Positions 45,289 through 55,007 of a stretch of 64,000 nt of DNA are shown here, piece by piece. The position numbers and the translations under genes were made by a program. The notes beneath the pieces were generated by a model. That model ran no database searches. It was not told where the DNA came from and saw only the letters and a list, made by a program, of their open reading frames with translations. Every line of letters begins with the position of its first letter. Within the stretch, counting starts at the first letter, position 1. Source of the DNA: Chitinophagales bacterium (GTDB lineage Bacteria; Bacteroidota; Bacteroidia; Chitinophagales; Saprospiraceae); NCBI GenBank assembly GCA_017303875.1, contig JAFLBP010000012.1:62001-126000 (forward strand). The letters are read 5' to 3'.

Positions 45289-45296
45289 CAAATGTA
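45289..45296 (-). promoter_or_regulatory. -7 element for the unknown membrane protein gene
   Basis: Minus-strand TACATTTG, a perfect TAnnTTTG, next to an eight-G run (45280-45287 on the plus strand). No clear -33 TTTG. Confidence 0.4.
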
Positions 45297-45410
45297 TACG
45301 ACTTCGCATATTTTTATTAAGGCTATTGACATGATTTTAATGAACATAAAGGATGATTTTATGAGGGTAATTTGTCTAATTTTGACCATAAGCCGACCCT
45401 GAAAACAAAT

Positions 45411-45452
45411 TATAAAAAAACGCTTACTAAACTTCAAAAGTTTAGTAAGCGT
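45411..45452 (-). terminator. Intrinsic terminator after the propeller/LuxR regulator
   Basis: A perfect 15-base stem (45420-45434 with 45438-45452, 3-base loop) is followed by seven T on the minus strand. It ends the transcript of the gene stopping at 45557. Confidence 0.9.
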
Positions 45453-45556
45453 GGGGTGCATATTAATTCGTTTTCTCTTGAGTGCAAATCTATTATTCCC
45501 AATCTACTTTGGGTGCGTTTGTGCAATCGCAATCAATATAAGGAAGTCGGATTTTG

Positions 45557-48427
45557 TCACACCCCCATCAAATACCCCGTCAAATTAGCCGCTTCATCTA
45601 AACCTAAGTGCTTGCGCAGGCGGTACCGACTCGTCTCCACACCCCGCACTGAAATATTCATCAGCGTCGCAATTTCCTTGCTGCTCAGGTTCAGCCGCAG
45701 GTAAGCACAGAGCTTGTACTCTGTAGGCGTCAGGTTGGGATGCCGCTCGGCCAGCCGCTTCAGAAAATCGTTGTGCACCTGATCAAAATGCTGCGAGAAC
45801 TGCTCCCACACCGCATCCGTATGCGCATCCTGGTCAATGATTTTGACCACCCGACCAATCTCTTTCTGCAACTCCGGCGCATCGGTATATTTGCCCTTTA
45901 ATTTCTCTAAATCGCTGCGCAAACTGTGCAAAATCTCACTTTTTTGCATCAAATGCATGGTCGAGGTGGCCAGTTCCTCATGCTGGTGCCGCACTTCCGC
46001 CTCCAATTTTTCTTTTTCCAACCGATTAATCGCCTCCTCGGAACTGCGGATCTGCTTTTCATGCCGATCCACCAATCCCTTCTTTTCCTGCGCAAACCGG
46101 TGCTGCTGCCGGTAAATTATGCCACCCACTAATCCCGCCAATAATAACCCGTAACAGATCCATGCGGCCCGACTGGCGTACCAGGGCGGTTGTATCGTGA
46201 ACGAAAATTGCAAGACTGCGCGCTCCATCCCCTGCGGGTTGCGGGCTTTAAGGTGCAGCGTATACGCTCCCGGTGGCAGGTTGTTGAACACCAATTCCGT
46301 TTCACCATTCCATTCCGCCCAGCCGCGGTCGGCGCCTTCCAGCCAGTGACTGAAGCGCACGTACTCGCTGCCGGGATGATCCGGCGCCGCAAAAGTGAAA
46401 ACCAGTGAATTGCGGTCGGAGGCCAGACTAAGCTCCGGCGGAGTGCTGTGCCCGCCAAACAAGAGGCTGTCCGGACCGCTTTTGAGTCGTACCTCGTGCA
46501 ATACAAGCCGCAAACTGCTATCCTGCGCCAAGTACGCGCCGGGATCAAAATGCATAAACCCGCGGTCGGTGGCTATAAATACGTTGTGCTCATCTACAGG
46601 CAACACAAACTGAAAGCCGCCGGCCAGCCGCCCGCTCAGTTCAGGAATGGGCAGTCGCCTTACTTTTTTGTCGAGCGGACTATTGGAAACCAACAAAAGC
46701 CCTGCCTCGCGCTCGGTCGCATACCAGATATTGCCCCGTTCATCCTGACTCAGGTAGCGCATCGGGACGCCCGCGCCGAAGAGTTTTTCAAAACGGCTGT
46801 CGGGCAAAAAGCGTTGTTGGCTTTCATTAAAGCTGAAAACGCCGTTGGTGGCTGTAAAAACGGCTTCCTGGCCCACTTGAAAAACATGATTGCCAAGGTT
46901 GGACGGCAGCCCCTGCGCGCCGCCGAAAAATTCGGCCTGCAAACGCCGATGTGCCGGTTCGGGATTTACTTTGTAAATACCCCGATACGGATGTGCCATC
47001 CAGATATGCCCCTGCGCGTCGCGGGCCAGCAGGCGACTGCTCTCCCGAAGCCCTTCCAGAGGCCCTTCATAAGCCCAGCGGCCTTGTTTTTTCCGGAAAA
47101 GCAACATGCCTTCATAAAATCCGGCCAGCGCATATTCCTGATCCAATTGTACAAAACGCCAAACGCCCTGCACCTGAGCGATTTTTCTGGCATGAAGACC
47201 TTCTACGGCAAAAGCGCCTTCGTGGTGGCCCATCAGCAACTCACCACCCACTTCGCCAAGACTCCAAACCTGGCCGTCGGCATTTTGAACTTTTGAAAAC
47301 CTTTGCTGCGCGCCTGGGCTGTAGTAGGTTTTCCAATCGGTTGCGTACAAGCCGGTATTGGTGCCAAAATAAATCTTGCCGTCAAAAATGCGGGCGCTGT
47401 AGCCGGTGCCCTGCAACTCCCCGTCGGGATAAATGCTGCTAAATGCACTGCTGACGGCCGCAAAGCTGATGCCGTTGTCGAGGCCGAGCCACAGGCCGCC
47501 GTTACGGGCCTTACTGAGACAAAGCACGGTATTGTTTTGCAGCCCGCTTTGTTTGTTGAGGTGTTGCAGCATGCGCCGCTTGCGATCGAGCAGCACGAGG
47601 CCGTCGAGCGCCGTACCGATGGCCACATTACCGTCGGCGCACATCTGCGCACTAAAAATGATGTTTTGCTTTAAAAAGTCGTCGTGTTGGGTCTTCCAGG
47701 GCAAAAAATCCTTGCCATCGTAGTAAAAAATGCCATTTTTAATGGTAGTTACCAAAATGGTATCGGGGCTGAATTGCAGGATGCCCGACAGGGTGCCGAA
47801 GCGAAAGGCCGATGGGGTATCCAGGGCGCGCAAACTGTTGTTTTCAAAAGTATAGAGGCGTTCGTTGCCGTCCTGTACTAAAAGTTTGCCCTTCCATTCT
47901 CCCATAAACCGGGTTTTGCTGCCGGAAGGAAAAAGGCCGTACAGGGCATTGTCGCGGTAATGAAAAACCTGATTGTCGGTTCTGAAAAATACACCCTCCG
48001 TTCGGGCTTCAATGTTCCATACATCGCCAAATTGCCCATGTTCCGGCGGAAGGCTGGCGCTGAGCGATTGGTACTGCATGTAGCCATTGGGCTGGGCGCT
48101 GAAGTATCCGAATTCATCCTGCCCGCCCACAAAAATTTTTCCCTGATTGTCGGTAGCTACCGAGCGCACAATGGTGTGGTTGGGCAAAGGATGCAGTCGC
48201 CAGTGCATCCCGTCAAACTCCAGCAGTCCTTCGGTGTTGCCAAACCAGCAAATACCATTATCGGCCTGTACCGCCGACCAGACCTGTGTACCGGCTTTGT
48301 AGTGCTTTTTGGAATAATTCTGCACAGGAGGTGTGCCGAGATTGACGCGTTGGGCCAACCCTGTTTTAGGCAAGCAAAAGGCCGTTAGGGCCAATAAAAA
48401 AACTAAAGGATAAAGGGCTTTGCACAT
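45557..48427 (-). CDS. Beta-propeller sensor with LuxR-type DNA-binding domain
   Basis: 956 residues. Signal peptide (1-25), two periplasmic propeller regions of the two-component-regulator type (about 40-640, repeated ..NGICWFGNTEGLLEFDG.. units), a Y_Y_Y-type beta-sandwich (about 660-745), one membrane span (about 750-775), a coiled coil (about 779-850) and a C-terminal helix-turn-helix (899-956, LTPTEYKLCAYL..SSKEIATLMNIS). There is no histidine kinase or receiver. This is the one-component version of hybrid sensors, which bind sugar fragments in the periplasm and act on DNA at the membrane. It is divergent to the SusC/SusD/GH30 locus, its likely target. Confidence 0.88.
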   Translation of the reverse strand: MCKALYPLVFLLALTAFCLPKTGLAQRVNLGTPPVQNYSKKHYKAGTQVWSAVQADNGICWFGNTEGLLEFDGMHWRLHPLPNHTIVRSVATDNQGKIFVGGQDEFGYFSAQPNGYMQYQSLSASLPPEHGQFGDVWNIEARTEGVFFRTDNQVFHYRDNALYGLFPSGSKTRFMGEWKGKLLVQDGNERLYTFENNSLRALDTPSAFRFGTLSGILQFSPDTILVTTIKNGIFYYDGKDFLPWKTQHDDFLKQNIIFSAQMCADGNVAIGTALDGLVLLDRKRRMLQHLNKQSGLQNNTVLCLSKARNGGLWLGLDNGISFAAVSSAFSSIYPDGELQGTGYSARIFDGKIYFGTNTGLYATDWKTYYSPGAQQRFSKVQNADGQVWSLGEVGGELLMGHHEGAFAVEGLHARKIAQVQGVWRFVQLDQEYALAGFYEGMLLFRKKQGRWAYEGPLEGLRESSRLLARDAQGHIWMAHPYRGIYKVNPEPAHRRLQAEFFGGAQGLPSNLGNHVFQVGQEAVFTATNGVFSFNESQQRFLPDSRFEKLFGAGVPMRYLSQDERGNIWYATEREAGLLLVSNSPLDKKVRRLPIPELSGRLAGGFQFVLPVDEHNVFIATDRGFMHFDPGAYLAQDSSLRLVLHEVRLKSGPDSLLFGGHSTPPELSLASDRNSLVFTFAAPDHPGSEYVRFSHWLEGADRGWAEWNGETELVFNNLPPGAYTLHLKARNPQGMERAVLQFSFTIQPPWYASRAAWICYGLLLAGLVGGIIYRQQHRFAQEKKGLVDRHEKQIRSSEEAINRLEKEKLEAEVRHQHEELATSTMHLMQKSEILHSLRSDLEKLKGKYTDAPELQKEIGRVVKIIDQDAHTDAVWEQFSQHFDQVHNDFLKRLAERHPNLTPTEYKLCAYLRLNLSSKEIATLMNISVRGVETSRYRLRKHLGLDEAANLTGYLMGV

Positions 48428-48441
48428 ATTATTTGCTTGGG

Positions 48442-48449
48442 CAAAGGTA
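48442..48449 (-). promoter_or_regulatory. -7 element for the propeller/LuxR regulator
   Basis: Minus-strand TACCTTTG, 14 bases before the start codon, giving a near-leaderless transcript. Confidence 0.4.
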
Positions 48450-48674
48450 AACGTTCACTTTCAAAACTTCCGATGGAAGTATAGATGAAGTAGGGCAGAG
48501 GGCTGAATGACGTAGTAATGCAGTAGTGGAAAAAGGGCTTTTGAGCGGCCCGTAAAGGAATTTTGCCCTTGGATTTTTCCTTCACGCATTATTCCGGCTG
48601 AAGCTGCCGGACAGCGTTCAGCGAATCACCTATTCCTAACTGCCCCCCTGGGGCGAAAACTCAAGTGTGTACTA

Positions 48675-50429
48675 ATGAAAAAATCACTTAGCCTTTTCTT
48701 GTTGCTTGGCGTGCTCCTTGCCGGCTTTTTCAATTCCTGTAAAAAGGAAAAACTGGAAGTACTTTCCGGCTTCTCCTTCAAGGTAGATGCCGTCGATTTT
48801 AAAAAAGTGGCCTTCACAAACGCTTCCCAAAACTACAAAAGCCTCAGCTGGGACTTTGGCGATGGCGCTACTTCCACAGAATCCGATCCGGTGCATACCT
48901 ACGCCGCTGTCGGTAATTACACCGTTAAACTGACGGCTGTCGGAGAAGACGATACCCATATTTCCGAACAGGTGGTTGCTATTGTTGACCCCAATGCCGA
49001 GCTGTCCAAACTTGTTGGCGATGTCAGCAAAACCTGGAAGCTGATCCGCGTGGTTGGCCCGGGACGCTGGCCGCTTGAAGTAGGCCCCATCGCCAAGGAT
49101 CAGGTTTGGTGGGCTATGGGCCGCGACAACGACGAAATCGCGCTCCGCCCCTGTATTATGAATGACAGCTGGACATTCGGCCGCGACGGCAGCATGAAAT
49201 ACCGCACAGAAGGCGACTATTGGGCCGAAGGCGGTGTATTTGAAGTCGCCAACGAATGCCGCGAAGCAACCGCAGCCAACATGACCGGCGCCGGCGGTAC
49301 TGACCTGAGCAAATTCGGCGACGGCGACCACACTTTCGTGCTGACCAACGGCGTAAAACCCACCCTCGAAGTGAAAGGTCTTGGCGCTTTTGTCGGCCTG
49401 TGCAAAATCGGCACCGACGTTGAAGTGAGTACACCGCAGAACGCTGTAAAACTCGACATCATCAAACTTTCCGACGGCACTACCGATACCCTCGTGCTGG
49501 AATCCAAATGGAAGTTTGGCAACAATACCAGCGGTCAGCCGGATGCTTACTGGCGTGTCACCCTCGTGCACTACGACAACCCGGGCGACGAACCTGCGCT
49601 GCCCAGTCCCAAACCGATTGTAGACTTCACTGGTGTAGTGGATGGTTACAAAGTGACCCTCAGCAACACCACCAAGTACGCCAATACCTACAGCTGGGAT
49701 TTCGGCGACGGCAGCACCTCCGCCGAGGCCAACCCGACACATACCTATGCCGCAGCCGGCGTGTACAAAGTGAAACTGACGGCTAGCAACGCTGCCGGTT
49801 CGGCTTCCAAAGAAACAGAATTCACCATCACATCCGGTGAAATGACTGAAGCCGACCTCGTAGGTGGCGCCTGGAAAGTGCGCAATGCCGCCAACTCCAT
49901 CTTTGTTGGTCCGGCACTGGGCAGCAATGCCTGGTGGGGCGTTCCTGCGAACTTCCTTGACGGCAGCTCCACGGGTGGCGACGATTGGTCTTGTATGACC
50001 AATGACGAATTCATCTTCACCACAGGAGGCAAATACGAATACAAAACCAATGGCGATGCCCGCAACGACGGTTACATGGGCAGCCCGAACGGCTGCTGGT
50101 CGGATGCACAGGTAGCTGCCAGCGGCAACGGTGCAGCCTTCGGCTCCGGCGTGCACAGCTTCACATTTACGCCTGCATCCGGCGGCAATCGCCCGATTAT
50201 CACGCTGACCAACGGCTCCAGTGGCGCCGCATTTATCGGCTTCTACAAAGGCTATTACGGCGGAGAAAACGATAACAGCGCGAACCTGCCCAATGGTGGA
50301 AATGCGACTAATCGCTACGAAGTCATGAGCTACGTAAAAGTTGGCAACGCCGAAACGCTGACCGTTTCTGTTGATATTTCTACTGCAAAAGACGGTTCCA
50401 AAGCCTGGACAATGGTGCTCGTGCGCTAA
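48675..50429 (+). CDS. PKD-domain lipoprotein, probable surface glycan-binding protein
   Basis: 584 residues. Lipobox FFNSC (Cys22). Two PKD domains with the YxWDFGDG motif (about 35-100 and 310-390) each precede a larger beta-rich module of about 180 residues that begins WKL/WKV and shares internal features, so the protein looks like an internal duplication. The position directly before susC suggests a glycan-binding accessory protein, though such genes usually follow susD. A large perfect palindrome separates it from susC. Confidence 0.8.
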   Translation: MKKSLSLFLLLGVLLAGFFNSCKKEKLEVLSGFSFKVDAVDFKKVAFTNASQNYKSLSWDFGDGATSTESDPVHTYAAVGNYTVKLTAVGEDDTHISEQVVAIVDPNAELSKLVGDVSKTWKLIRVVGPGRWPLEVGPIAKDQVWWAMGRDNDEIALRPCIMNDSWTFGRDGSMKYRTEGDYWAEGGVFEVANECREATAANMTGAGGTDLSKFGDGDHTFVLTNGVKPTLEVKGLGAFVGLCKIGTDVEVSTPQNAVKLDIIKLSDGTTDTLVLESKWKFGNNTSGQPDAYWRVTLVHYDNPGDEPALPSPKPIVDFTGVVDGYKVTLSNTTKYANTYSWDFGDGSTSAEANPTHTYAAAGVYKVKLTASNAAGSASKETEFTITSGEMTEADLVGGAWKVRNAANSIFVGPALGSNAWWGVPANFLDGSSTGGDDWSCMTNDEFIFTTGGKYEYKTNGDARNDGYMGSPNGCWSDAQVAASGNGAAFGSGVHSFTFTPASGGNRPIITLTNGSSGAAFIGFYKGYYGGENDNSANLPNGGNATNRYEVMSYVKVGNAETLTVSVDISTAKDGSKAWTMVLVR

Positions 50430-50436
50430 TCTTTTT

Positions 50437-50495
50437 GGGTTTATAGTTTAGGTTAAAATGTTGATTTTCAATTTTTTAACCTAAACTATAAACCC
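50437..50495. repeat. Perfect 22-base inverted repeat between PKD protein gene and susC
   Basis: Arms 50437-50458 and 50474-50495 are exact complements with a 15-base loop. No T-run follows. It could stabilise the upstream message or tune expression of susC. Confidence 0.9.
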
Positions 50496-50521
50496 TGAAT
50501 TTTACAAATAAAACCTTTCGG

Positions 50522-53446
50522 ATGAACAAACTACTTACCCTGTTTCTGGCCTTATTCCTCGCTGCGCAAGCCGCCGCGCAAGTGAGCGGCAAAGTCACCG
50601 ATCCTTCCGGTGAGCCGCTGATCGGTGTTACCGTTGCACTCAAAGGCACCACAATGGGTGTCAGCACCGATTTTGATGGTAATTTTCAAATCAAAGCGCC
50701 GTCAGACGGCATCCTGATGTTCAGCTACGTGGGCTATACTGCCCGCGAAATACCGATAGCCGGACAAAGTAACCTGAGCGTCGTGCTCGAAGAAGACAAC
50801 CGCACACTCGAACAAGTGGTCGTGGTGGGCTATGGCACTCAAAAGAAAAAAGACCTCACAACCGCCGTGGTGGTGATTGATGAAAAAGACATCCGCGACC
50901 GCCCCATGGTTTCGGCAGCAGAAGCCCTGCAAGGTAAAGCCGCCGGTGTACAGGTGGTGCAGCCCTCCGGCAAACCCGGTAATGACATCGCCGTGCGCGT
51001 GCGCGGCGCCACTTCCGTACTCGCCGGCAACGAACCGCTTTACGTGGTCGATGGCGTGCCCACAACCGATATTCGCGGCCTCAACCCGGCCGATATTGAG
51101 AGCATGAGCGTATTAAAAGACGCCTCCTCCGCCGCCATTTATGGCGCCCGTGCCGCCAACGGCGTTGTACTCATTTCCACCAAACGCGGCAAGGACGGCA
51201 GTTCCAAAATCACGCTGTCGGCTTATTATGGTGTATCCAATTTGCGTAAAAATATTGAAACCTTAACGACAAAAAAATACCGGGAACTCATTGATGAAAT
51301 TATTCCCGGCGCCCTCGATCCGGCCGCGACAGCCTTTACCGACTGGCAGCAAGAGACCTTCGGATGGGGCAATAACCAAAGTGTACAACTCGCCTTTTCC
51401 GGTGGTACGGAAAAAATGCGTTACCATATTTCAACCAACTACCTCAACAACGAAGGCATCGTAAAGCCCGCTCGTTTCGACCGCTATTCGCTGCGCCTCA
51501 ACCTCGATAATCAGGCGACCAATTGGCTTAAAGTAGGCACCAACGTCAATGTACTGCGCAGCCGCACCCTCAATACGCCCGACAATGCCAGCAGCGGCCG
51601 CGGCGGGGTCATTATGAGTGCGCTCAACACGCCGCCATTCCTCAAAATTTACAAAAACGACGGCAGCGGCCAGTACGATCCCAATCCTTTCCAGCCTTCC
51701 TGGGAAAATCCGGTGGCGTATATGTTTGGCCCTGAACAGGAGGCCAATGATACCCGGCTTTTTGGTAATATAAATGCAGAAGCAACTGTTTTTGAAGGGT
51801 TTACGCTAAAAACCAACCTCGGTGTGGATATGAATGCACACCAGTGGGATTATTACCTCGATCCTTTCCGCACCAATTTTGGCCGCAACCAGAACGGCTT
51901 CGGACAAGCCGATAAATCCAATACCAGCGCCTGGCTCTGGGAAAATACCGCAGGTTACAAAACCGGATTCGGGGGCAATAACCTGAGCTTTTTGGTCGGC
52001 AGCAGTATCCAGCAATCGCGCTGGAGCGATGCCTTCCTCAGTGGCAACGACTTCCCGGCCAATACCTCTGTGACCACCCTTAATGCCGCCAACAGCATCA
52101 GTGGCAGCACCGATGTACAGGAATGGTCAATTGCCTCTTTCTTCGGACGCGTGCAGTATGACTTCAACAGCAAATACCTGTTCACGGCAACCGTACGCCG
52201 CGACGGCTCCTCCAAACTCGCACACCACTGGGGCACTATGCCTTCTTTCTCTGCGGGATGGCGTATTTCCGAGGAGTCGTTTATGCGTAATTTTAAAAAT
52301 ATCAACGACCTGAAACTTCGCCTCGGCTGGGGTAAAAACGGCAATCAGGAAGGTATTCCCAATTATGCCCGTTACGGCCTGATTTCGTACTACCGCCGGG
52401 CGGCCACCAACCCGCTTTCCGGCCCCGCCGAAGCACAGGTGACCTACGGCAACCCCGATCTGCGCTGGGAAACCACTACGCAATCGAATATCGGTATCGA
52501 TCTGTCGATGTACAATGGCCGCATCATTTTTACCGCCGATGCTTATTTGAAAAAGACCGAAGATGTACTGCTGAATGTGCAGCTTTCCAACTCCCTGCCC
52601 ATTACCAGCATACAGACCAATGCCGGTGCGATTGAAAACCGCGGGCTGGACTTCAACCTCTCTACCGTCAATACCACCGAGGCGCTGAAATGGCGGACGG
52701 ATTTCAACATCTCCTTCAACCGCAATAAAGTGACCGATCTGCAATATACCAATGTGTATTATTTCGGCCGCATTTACAGCAATAACCAGGAGGTGGCGAT
52801 TGTGAAAGAGGGCCTGCCGCTGGGCAGCTTTTTTGGCTATGTTTCCGAAGGTGTTAATCCGGAAACCGGCAATCTGAAATATAAAGACGTGAATGAAAAC
52901 GGCATTTTCGATCCGGGCGACCGCACGGTAATCGGCGATGCCAATCCGGATTTTATTTTCGGCCTGACCAATACCTTATCTTGGCGTCGTTTCGACCTGA
53001 ATTGCTTTTTCCAGGGCAGCTACGGCAACGATGTGTACAATGCTACCCGCATTGATCTGGAAGGGATGTTTGACAGCAAAAACCAGTCGACCGCCGTGTT
53101 GCGCCGCTGGACGCCCAACAACCGCAATACCGACATCCCACGCGCTGTTGGTGGTGGAAATGTGGACAATGTGCGCAATTCCACCCGCTTTGTGGAAGAT
53201 GGTTCTTATTTGCGCCTCAAGTCGATCACGCTCACCTACAACCTGAATCCGGAGCGCCTTAAACGTTTGGGTATCAGCAAATTCGCCTTGTATACGACCG
53301 GGCAGAACCTGCTTACCTTTACCAAATACTCCGGCTTCGATCCGGAGGTCAATGCGTTCGGGCTGAGCGCCACCGAACTCGGCGTTGATTACGGCACCTA
53401 TCCGCAGGCCCGCACCCTCACTGTCGGCCTTAATGTTGAATTCTGA
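50522..53446 (+). CDS. SusC/RagA family TonB-linked outer-membrane protein
   Basis: 974 residues. Signal peptide, carboxypeptidase-like domain (VSGKVTDPSGEPLIGVTVALKGT), the TonB-box-like region and the SusC signature VVVGYGTQKKKDLT, plug with LYVVDGVPT and the IYGARAANGVVLIST motif, and a long barrel ending in F. It forms the outer-membrane channel for oligosaccharides under the SusD lid. The susD gene follows by 14 bases. Confidence 0.97.
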   Translation: MNKLLTLFLALFLAAQAAAQVSGKVTDPSGEPLIGVTVALKGTTMGVSTDFDGNFQIKAPSDGILMFSYVGYTAREIPIAGQSNLSVVLEEDNRTLEQVVVVGYGTQKKKDLTTAVVVIDEKDIRDRPMVSAAEALQGKAAGVQVVQPSGKPGNDIAVRVRGATSVLAGNEPLYVVDGVPTTDIRGLNPADIESMSVLKDASSAAIYGARAANGVVLISTKRGKDGSSKITLSAYYGVSNLRKNIETLTTKKYRELIDEIIPGALDPAATAFTDWQQETFGWGNNQSVQLAFSGGTEKMRYHISTNYLNNEGIVKPARFDRYSLRLNLDNQATNWLKVGTNVNVLRSRTLNTPDNASSGRGGVIMSALNTPPFLKIYKNDGSGQYDPNPFQPSWENPVAYMFGPEQEANDTRLFGNINAEATVFEGFTLKTNLGVDMNAHQWDYYLDPFRTNFGRNQNGFGQADKSNTSAWLWENTAGYKTGFGGNNLSFLVGSSIQQSRWSDAFLSGNDFPANTSVTTLNAANSISGSTDVQEWSIASFFGRVQYDFNSKYLFTATVRRDGSSKLAHHWGTMPSFSAGWRISEESFMRNFKNINDLKLRLGWGKNGNQEGIPNYARYGLISYYRRAATNPLSGPAEAQVTYGNPDLRWETTTQSNIGIDLSMYNGRIIFTADAYLKKTEDVLLNVQLSNSLPITSIQTNAGAIENRGLDFNLSTVNTTEALKWRTDFNISFNRNKVTDLQYTNVYYFGRIYSNNQEVAIVKEGLPLGSFFGYVSEGVNPETGNLKYKDVNENGIFDPGDRTVIGDANPDFIFGLTNTLSWRRFDLNCFFQGSYGNDVYNATRIDLEGMFDSKNQSTAVLRRWTPNNRNTDIPRAVGGGNVDNVRNSTRFVEDGSYLRLKSITLTYNLNPERLKRLGISKFALYTTGQNLLTFTKYSGFDPEVNAFGLSATELGVDYGTYPQARTLTVGLNVEF

Positions 53447-53460
53447 AAATCTTGATCAAG

Positions 53461-54927
53461 ATGAAAAAATATCTTTTGCCCATTACCCTTGCCGGTGCTT
53501 TGCTTGGCATGGGCGCCTGCGAGAAGTTTCTGGAACTGGAACCCCATTCCCAGGGCATTGCTGTGGAAAACAGCAGCGCAGATTCCGTTTTTTACAAATC
53601 GGCTGCCGAAGTAGAGGCTGCCCTTGCCGGCGCTTATGGCGAATTTAAAAATGAATACTGGCAGCTCGACCATTTCGTGAATGCCGATGCGCAATCGGAT
53701 GATGCCTATGCGGGCGGCGACAATCCCGCCAATTTCCAGATTGATGATTACCGGCTTGATGCGACCAATTCCAATGTTGGCCGCGACTGGCGTTACCTGT
53801 ATGCCGCCATCGGCAAATGCAACACCATCATCAACAATACCCGCGCAATAAACGACCCGAACCTCTCGGATACCAGGAAGAATCAGATTATCGGGGAGGC
53901 ATCGTTTATCCGTGCTTATTCCTATTTCCAGGCCGTGCAGCTTTGGGGCGATGTGCCGCTGCAACTCAAGGAAGTGACCAGTATCAGCGCTGATAAATTA
54001 GAGGAAATTTACCCGCAACTATTTCCTGAAAGGGCGCCGCAGGCTGCTGTTTATGCGCAAATTATTGCCGATCTGGAAACTGCTCTGGCCTCTGTGCCTC
54101 CAACTCAGCCGCATAAAGGATATGCCACACAAGGCGCCGTCAATGCCATGCTCGCCAAAGTTTATGCCACCCGCGAGCCGCACGACTGGAGCAAAGTGAA
54201 GCAATATTGTGATGCCGTTATTGCAGGCGGCTATACCTTGTTGCCTGATTATGAGCAACTTTGGAACAATGCCAACGAAAATTCCGCAGAGTCGATTTTT
54301 GAAATCAATTACAATGGCGGTGCATCCGACGGGAACTGGGGAACGAAAATTTTCCGCGGCCTCGACTGGAAGAAATTTAACCTCCCTTCCAATGACCTGG
54401 TTGCCGCATTTGATGCCGAAGGGGATGTTATTCGCAAAAATGCAGCCATTACTTTTCTGGACGTAAGCGGCAAATGGTCAGACGCGCACTGGCCCCAGAC
54501 GCAATACCCGTTTATAAATAAATGGCGAAATTTTCAGGAAGGCAGCAATCAAAACTATATCTTTATCCGGCTTGCCGACATCATGCTGCTCAAGGCAGAA
54601 GCCATGAATGAGCTGGGGGATCCGGCAGGCGCCTCCGTATTGGTCAATCTGATTCGCAACCGCGTTAACCTGCCGGCTATTTCGGCAGGCACACAAGCTT
54701 CTATGCGACTGACGATTGAAAAAGAACGCCGCTTGGAACTTGCTTTTGAAGGCCATCGCTGGTATGACCTGAAGCGCACCGGCCGCGCCATTGAAGTAAT
54801 GAATAATGCCAAAGGCCCGAACGGCGTCAACCTCGGTTACGCCCTCACGCCCGAACGCCTTGTATGGCCTGTTCCGCAGGCTGAATTGGATAAAAACCTT
54901 AAATTGATTCAAAACCCGGGTTATTAA
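53461..54927 (+). CDS. SusD/RagB family nutrient-uptake lipoprotein
   Basis: 488 residues from the ATG at 53461; an upstream in-frame ATG at 53452 lies just before. Lipobox GMGAC, then the helical TPR-like SusD fold with typical RDWRYLYAAIGKCNTIINN, GEASFIRAYSYFQAVQLWGDVPL and the closing FEGHRWYDLKRTGRA motif. It binds sugar chains at the cell surface and caps SusC. Confidence 0.97.
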   Translation: MKKYLLPITLAGALLGMGACEKFLELEPHSQGIAVENSSADSVFYKSAAEVEAALAGAYGEFKNEYWQLDHFVNADAQSDDAYAGGDNPANFQIDDYRLDATNSNVGRDWRYLYAAIGKCNTIINNTRAINDPNLSDTRKNQIIGEASFIRAYSYFQAVQLWGDVPLQLKEVTSISADKLEEIYPQLFPERAPQAAVYAQIIADLETALASVPPTQPHKGYATQGAVNAMLAKVYATREPHDWSKVKQYCDAVIAGGYTLLPDYEQLWNNANENSAESIFEINYNGGASDGNWGTKIFRGLDWKKFNLPSNDLVAAFDAEGDVIRKNAAITFLDVSGKWSDAHWPQTQYPFINKWRNFQEGSNQNYIFIRLADIMLLKAEAMNELGDPAGASVLVNLIRNRVNLPAISAGTQASMRLTIEKERRLELAFEGHRWYDLKRTGRAIEVMNNAKGPNGVNLGYALTPERLVWPVPQAELDKNLKLIQNPGY

Positions 54928-54930
54928 GCG

Positions 54931-54956
54931 CTTGTTCGGGAATTCATGATCAAGCT
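54931..54956. repeat. Palindromic GCTTGTTC..GATCAAGC element
   Basis: An imperfect 26-base palindrome right after the susD stop. Similar sequences lie near 25655-25677 and 57949-57975, also just after or between genes. No T-run follows. Confidence 0.45.
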
Positions 54957-55007
54957 AAAGATTAATGAATTTGCGAGCATAAGCTAATGCCCAATTTCGC
55001 CAAAACG

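Larger units (their letters stand above)
45235..45556. other. Intergenic region downstream of the propeller/LuxR regulator
   Basis: 322 bases with no gene: a -7 box near 45289, AT-rich sequence, and the terminator at 45411-45452. Confidence 0.6.

Noticed and set aside
48684..50156. 490-codon frame antisense to the PKD lipoprotein gene
   Set aside because: Shadow frame caused by biased codon use; the plus-strand protein has a lipobox and PKD motifs.
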